The translations under genes and the position numbers were made by a program. The notes under the pieces are model-generated. The model was not told where the DNA came from, ran no database searches, and saw nothing but the letters and a program-made list of their open reading frames with translations. From Farysia itapuensis (taxonomy: Eukaryota; Basidiomycota; Ustilaginomycetes; Ustilaginales; Ustilaginaceae), in NCBI GenBank assembly GCA_023212645.1, contig JALBYC010000023.1, positions 62,001 through 126,000 of the forward strand: DNA of 64,000 nt. Reading direction: 5' to 3'. Shown in pieces: positions 60,469 through 64,000 of this stretch. Each line of letters opens with the position of its first letter. Position 1 is the first letter of the stretch.

Positions 60469-62937
60469 ATGGGATCTCCACTGGAAGCTACCTTCCACGG
60501 CTTCATGTGAGTACATTGACCTGCTCACCGTTAACCCGTTCGTTCCATTAATAACTGAAAATTGTACAGCCACTCGACTCGCGATGCCTTGTTGATTTTT
60601 GAAGCTGTACGACGAGGTATTCTGCCCAAAATCACTCGTCGTTTGCGAGACGATGAACGCAAGACGATACGGAGCGGAACGGTCTTTGTGTTTGACGAAA
60701 GCGAGGCCAATATCAAACGTTGGACTGACGGAATGATCTGGAGCCCTAGTCGTATTCTCAACAATTTTCTTGTCTATCGCGAAGTCGAAAAGAAGGATCC
60801 CAAGCCTCCAAGCGACCAGCCTGCGTTCGCAAACTCGCAACCAGGATTTCCCCTACCCGGTCCTCCCCTCGATGACCGCGGAGCTGCTCAGTATGGACAC
60901 AGTCGACCAATCCCGTTGACTTTGGCTTCCAGCACAATGGATAGCGACGCTCACATGTCTTTGTATCATCCTCCATCTGGCTTTGGTTCGCTGGAAATGA
61001 CGCCTTCGTCTTCAAACCCGCTGTATGGCGAACACGATCGCTTCTACAGTGGACATTCCAACGTCAACGCTCATGCGACTGGCATGGTAGCCATGTCCGG
61101 CGGCTCTAACTCGCCGTCGCAGGCCAGAAGAGAAGCCGAGATGGACCGAAACATTGTCGGCAGCTTGACCAACAGCTATCCTTTCGTCAAAGACGGTTTA
61201 TGCAAGAAAACAATCTCTATCAACGTCGAAGGCTCTACCCAACACTTGATCTCATATTACACGATCGACGACGTGCAGAACCAGAGGCTGACTGTGCCAT
61301 CGAATCTACCCGAAATCGCTTCGCTCAGCATTTCTCCCATCTTTCTGAACAAAATCAACTTTCGATACCCGCCCGTCGTGGATTTCGGACCAGACGGCAT
61401 TCCAAGATATGTCGGCGAGTCAACGGACTCAACACGCACTCCAGGCCATCTTAGCAGTGGTAATGAGAGCTATACATCCGGCCTGGACTCAAGACACGAG
61501 GCGCGAGAGTCAAGCCGCATTATGGGCCTGTACTCCCCTACAGCTACGTCTGATCCCTCAACGGCCGACCCTCACTATCGGTTCCCCCATCAGATTGGAG
61601 GTTCGGGCGCACTTGCGTCTCCCACCTCGTATACTCCGCCAACAGCGGCGTCCACGCGGGCGCGAAGGTCATCAGAAGCTAACAGGAAACGTTCAAATTC
61701 GCGCTACGAGCCATATGGCCACAATTCGACACCGGGCACAGCCACATGGGCTGGCTACAATCCTGGCTTCGAGCTCAATGGCACTACCGCTGGAACTGGT
61801 AGACGCTCTTTCTCGGCCGCTCAACGTAGCTGGACTGATTTTGCTGGGAGCAGCCATGTCCCTCAACAGGACTCTTCAGTTTTAAGCGTCGGACAATTGA
61901 TGCATGCCGACGGCCAGCACAGTACTGGTGGCGGGCACTTTGGCTCAGGACTACCATCGATCGGCCATCTTAGCCAGACCGGCGGCGTGTCACAGCACTT
62001 TTCTGGCCTGACCTCCCCTTCAGCTGCTTCGTTTCCCACGGTACCCAGTCAGCCTAGCCGCAACAGTTTCTTTGCTGATGCACTACAACTCAAACCAGAG
62101 CTTGACGCCAAGCCGGAGCCATCTGACATGTTCCACTTCAACTCGTCAAGATTTCCGCGCGGTAGCTGGGACTCGAATCAGCCGTCGCAAGCAGCCTCAC
62201 GATCGCATCAGGTACCGCAGCCACCAGCAACCAGTCAGGGATTGACTGCCATGTCGCTTTATAGCCAGTCAAGTTTTTACGATCGTGCACCCCATTCTCC
62301 GCCTCCGCCTACTAGTGCGACGCACGAGAGCCGTCACTCGCTTGCTTCTGGCGTTCCTTCGTCTGGTGTTCGGATCGAGGAACTGCTTGATGGTGTCCAC
62401 CCTCCGTCGTCCAATCAAATTGATCCAGCTGATACCAGTCGTTCCAGCGACCGTTATGCTGGCGAGTCAGGTTCTGCTGGCCTCAACGATTTCCGTGCTC
62501 AGTCAGGTCCTTCCAGCCCGTACTCGCGCTCCGCTCATCAGACTTACGGACAGAATCTGGGCTCGCCTAGTTTGCAGTCCAGATCTTCTGGCGACGGCCG
62601 TCAACAACACCAACAAAATTCTTATCTTGCCAATCCGTACTCGCATCAGCAGTCATATCACGGACAACAACAGCAGACGTCATCTGACTATCCCTCAGAG
62701 ATGGAAAATCAGGCACAGTCCAACGGCCTCCCTGCCATCAAGCAAGAGTCTCAATGGAGCTCTGATCCGGTTGCCCCGGAAGGGGGAATGTATCAGTCTG
62801 AGTCCCATGCACACTTTTCGGGCGACGAAGGGAACACCTCATTGGGACAAGCGGACGATTCTGCTGTTGAAGACGAGGATGCCAAAGACTGCCGATCCGG
62901 CTTTGAAAGGGTGATGCTCACCCGCACCGTGCCATGA
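60469..62937 (+). CDS. WOPR-domain transcription factor (Wor1/Gti1/Pac2 family)
   Basis: This fungus-specific DNA-binding regulator is of the WOPR family (Wor1, Ryp1, Sge1, Gti1, Pac2), which controls morphological switching, sporulation and virulence in other fungi. Exons 60469-60506 and 60570-62937 (intron GTGAGT...TACAG, phase 2) give 801 residues. WOPRa is PLEATFHGFIHSTRDALLIF, ITRRLRDDERKTIRSGTVFV and IKRWTDGMIWSPSRILNNFL. After a 100-residue linker WOPRb reads SLTNSYPFVKDGLCKKTISI and HLISYYTIDDVQNQRLTVPS. The rest is Ser/Gln/Pro-rich and disordered, likely for activation, and ends acidic. A poly-C tract starts six bases after the stop codon. Whether it is the Gti1 or the Wor1 paralogue cannot be decided here. 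Confidence 0.94.
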
Positions 62938-63386
62938 TCGATCCCCCCCCCCCCCCCCCCCCCCCCTCCCCCCCCACCCCCCCCCCCCCCCCCCCCCTCC
63001 CCCCCTGACACTGATCAGCATCTACGCTTTATTTTCGGGTGTATCTTCGTCATGATTGTCTTCTGTATACAAAAGCTCGCTTGTTCTCACTCATCAGCTG
63101 TGAATTGAATTAGTTAGATGACATCTCTGGTTGGCGCACCTACTGCGAAGGAGTAAGAGCCCTGCAGCCTTGGCTAAAATGGATCGAGTGTGAGTGCGAA
63201 GTGTCCGACTGACTAGCACACTGTGACTAGCCACACTGAAAAATTGATTTTCTATCGGACGAAAATTAATTTCTCCCGTGAACCGTGAATCGGCCAGAAG
63301 ACGCGATGTTGAACCTTTCCTACCTACATCCTCAACATCTGGCATCGACATCAGCTCGCGGTCTTGACCCATAAAACGAGGTAGTC
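62938..63386 (+). other. Intergenic: WOPR 3' region and next promoter
   Basis: This is about 450 bases. It begins with the poly-C tract, then moderately AT-rich sequence leading to the next + strand gene. Nothing else recognised. Confidence 0.4.
62943..63005 (+). repeat. Near-pure poly-C tract (63 bases)
   Basis: Sixty C bases are broken only by T at 62967, A at 62976 and T at 62998, beginning six bases after the WOPR stop codon. It would be an i-motif/G-quadruplex-prone 3' UTR element on the two strands, or a length-uncertain sequencing region. Confidence 0.95.
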
Positions 63387-64000
63387 ATGAGCGCGACAGC
63401 AGGCCCGTCGCTGGCGGCGGCATATCAGCCGACACCCTCACCATCACAACCGCCTCAGCAGCAGCAGCAGCTTCAGCAAGCGACTGCCAACCATCCAGCT
63501 TCAATAGCGGCAGCGGCCACCATTGCACTCTCAGCAACTATGCTCGACCCAAATGAGTGGAATGCTCTTGCTTCGACAAGTATGGTCACTTTGGACGATC
63601 TTCGAGATGCTTTCCTTCAACAAAAGAAAAAGCAGCTCAAAGAGCTCGAAGAGGCACACCAGGAAGAACTTCGAGAGCTTGTTTTCATGTCAGAAACCTT
63701 CGACAAGTCTGAGATAACCGGCAGTCCCTGGAAGCTGCCTATCAATAGCATGTCTGTTCCTGCGGATGATCAGCGCGAGTCTGTTACTTCGTTCGTGCAA
63801 AAGTATGTCTTGTCTCTTGACAACCCCAACACGATCCGGAATCACACAATTGATCAGCCGAAGCAACTTCGCGACATGGTCGTACAGGAGCTCAAAGCCG
63901 GACCTATAGAACTCGCTCCGCCGCCAACGCCCACAGCAGCAATCAATGTAGCCGCAGTTGACGCGCAACGCGAACGGGATCGTCTAAAGGAGAACGAATA
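63387..64000 (+). CDS. Unidentified protein, N-terminal part (runs off window)
   Basis: An ATG at 63387 opens a frame that stays open to the window end (204 codons). The start is Ala/Pro/Gln-rich (PPQQQQQLQQAT), then comes a helical charged segment, LDDLRDAFLQQKKKQLKELE followed by EAHQEELRELVFMSETFD. A region with SVTSFVQKYVLSLDNPNTIR and a second charged helix at the end follow. The pattern is that of a nuclear scaffold or chromatin-associated protein. The helix resembles the early coiled region of NuA4 subunit Eaf1/Vid21, but that is a guess. I do not recognise it. An intron inside this part cannot be excluded. Confidence 0.6.
   Translation, partial: MSATAGPSLAAAYQPTPSPSQPPQQQQQLQQATANHPASIAAAATIALSATMLDPNEWNALASTSMVTLDDLRDAFLQQKKKQLKELEEAHQEELRELVFMSETFDKSEITGSPWKLPINSMSVPADDQRESVTSFVQKYVLSLDNPNTIRNHTIDQPKQLRDMVVQELKAGPIELAPPPTPTAAINVAAVDAQRERDRLKENE

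Overview
This is a gene-dense piece of a fungal nuclear chromosome. Most genes are single uninterrupted exons. The few introns are 54-99 bases long, carry GT(A/G)NGT donors, and sit mostly at the extreme 5' end of the coding region. Gene content, intron scarcity, and long Ser/Pro/Ala-rich disordered arms on housekeeping proteins suggest a basidiomycete of the Ustilaginales type (smut or related anamorphic yeast). That assignment is inference from style and content; no database comparison was possible. No transposon, integrated virus, CRISPR array or secondary-metabolite cluster was seen. The window reads as ordinary core genome with some unusual details.

Layout. 1-11.3 kb: a Ypp1/TTC7-type TPR protein (3' end outside the window), beta-tubulin, Mago nashi, mitochondrial HSP60 head-to-head with HSP10, and dynactin Arp10. 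11.4-21.5 kb: the NEDD8-activating subunit Ula1, condensin SMC2, a pirin, and a very large mitochondrial ClpX (Mcx1). 21.7-34.7 kb: a Kin1/PAR-1 kinase with a KA1 tail, an intron-containing tRNA-Ser(AGA), DNA ligase I, and TRAPP-II subunit Trs130/TRAPPC10. 34.9-44 kb: an MFS transporter, a mitochondrial aspartate/glutamate-type carrier with an unexpected N-terminal domain, an Eos1-like membrane protein, and NAD(P)HX dehydratase. 44.7-55 kb: a WDR48/UAF1-type WD40 protein, mitochondrial MutS (Msh1), cytosolic tyrosyl-tRNA synthetase, and a maltose-O-acetyltransferase-like enzyme. 55.7-64 kb: a Mediator Med25-like protein, a WOPR (Wor1/Gti1/Pac2) transcription factor behind a long leader, and the 5' part of an unidentified gene.

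How genes relate. There is no operon or dedicated pathway cluster. Several neighbours form divergent pairs sharing 190-440 bp promoters: HSP60/HSP10, ARP10/ULA1, TRS130/MFS and TyrRS/acetyltransferase. HSP60/HSP10 is the pair with an obvious functional reason, since the two products form one chaperonin. Other pairs converge with only 39-46 bp between stop codons (MSH1/TyrRS and DNA ligase/TRS130), so their 3' UTRs probably overlap.

Most interesting signals: (i) an apparent fusion of an antibiotic-biosynthesis-monooxygenase-like (dimeric alpha/beta barrel) domain to an aspartate/glutamate-type mitochondrial carrier that lacks EF hands; (ii) about 1.17 kb directly upstream of the WOPR regulator without a single ATG on the coding strand, the mark of a long scanned 5' leader; (iii) a ClpX with a roughly 360-residue insertion before Walker A; (iv) a Med25-like protein with both vWA-like and ACID-like parts in a fungus; (v) a GC-AG intron and an exon that codes for only the initiator Met; (vi) a 63-base poly-C tract just after the WOPR stop codon.
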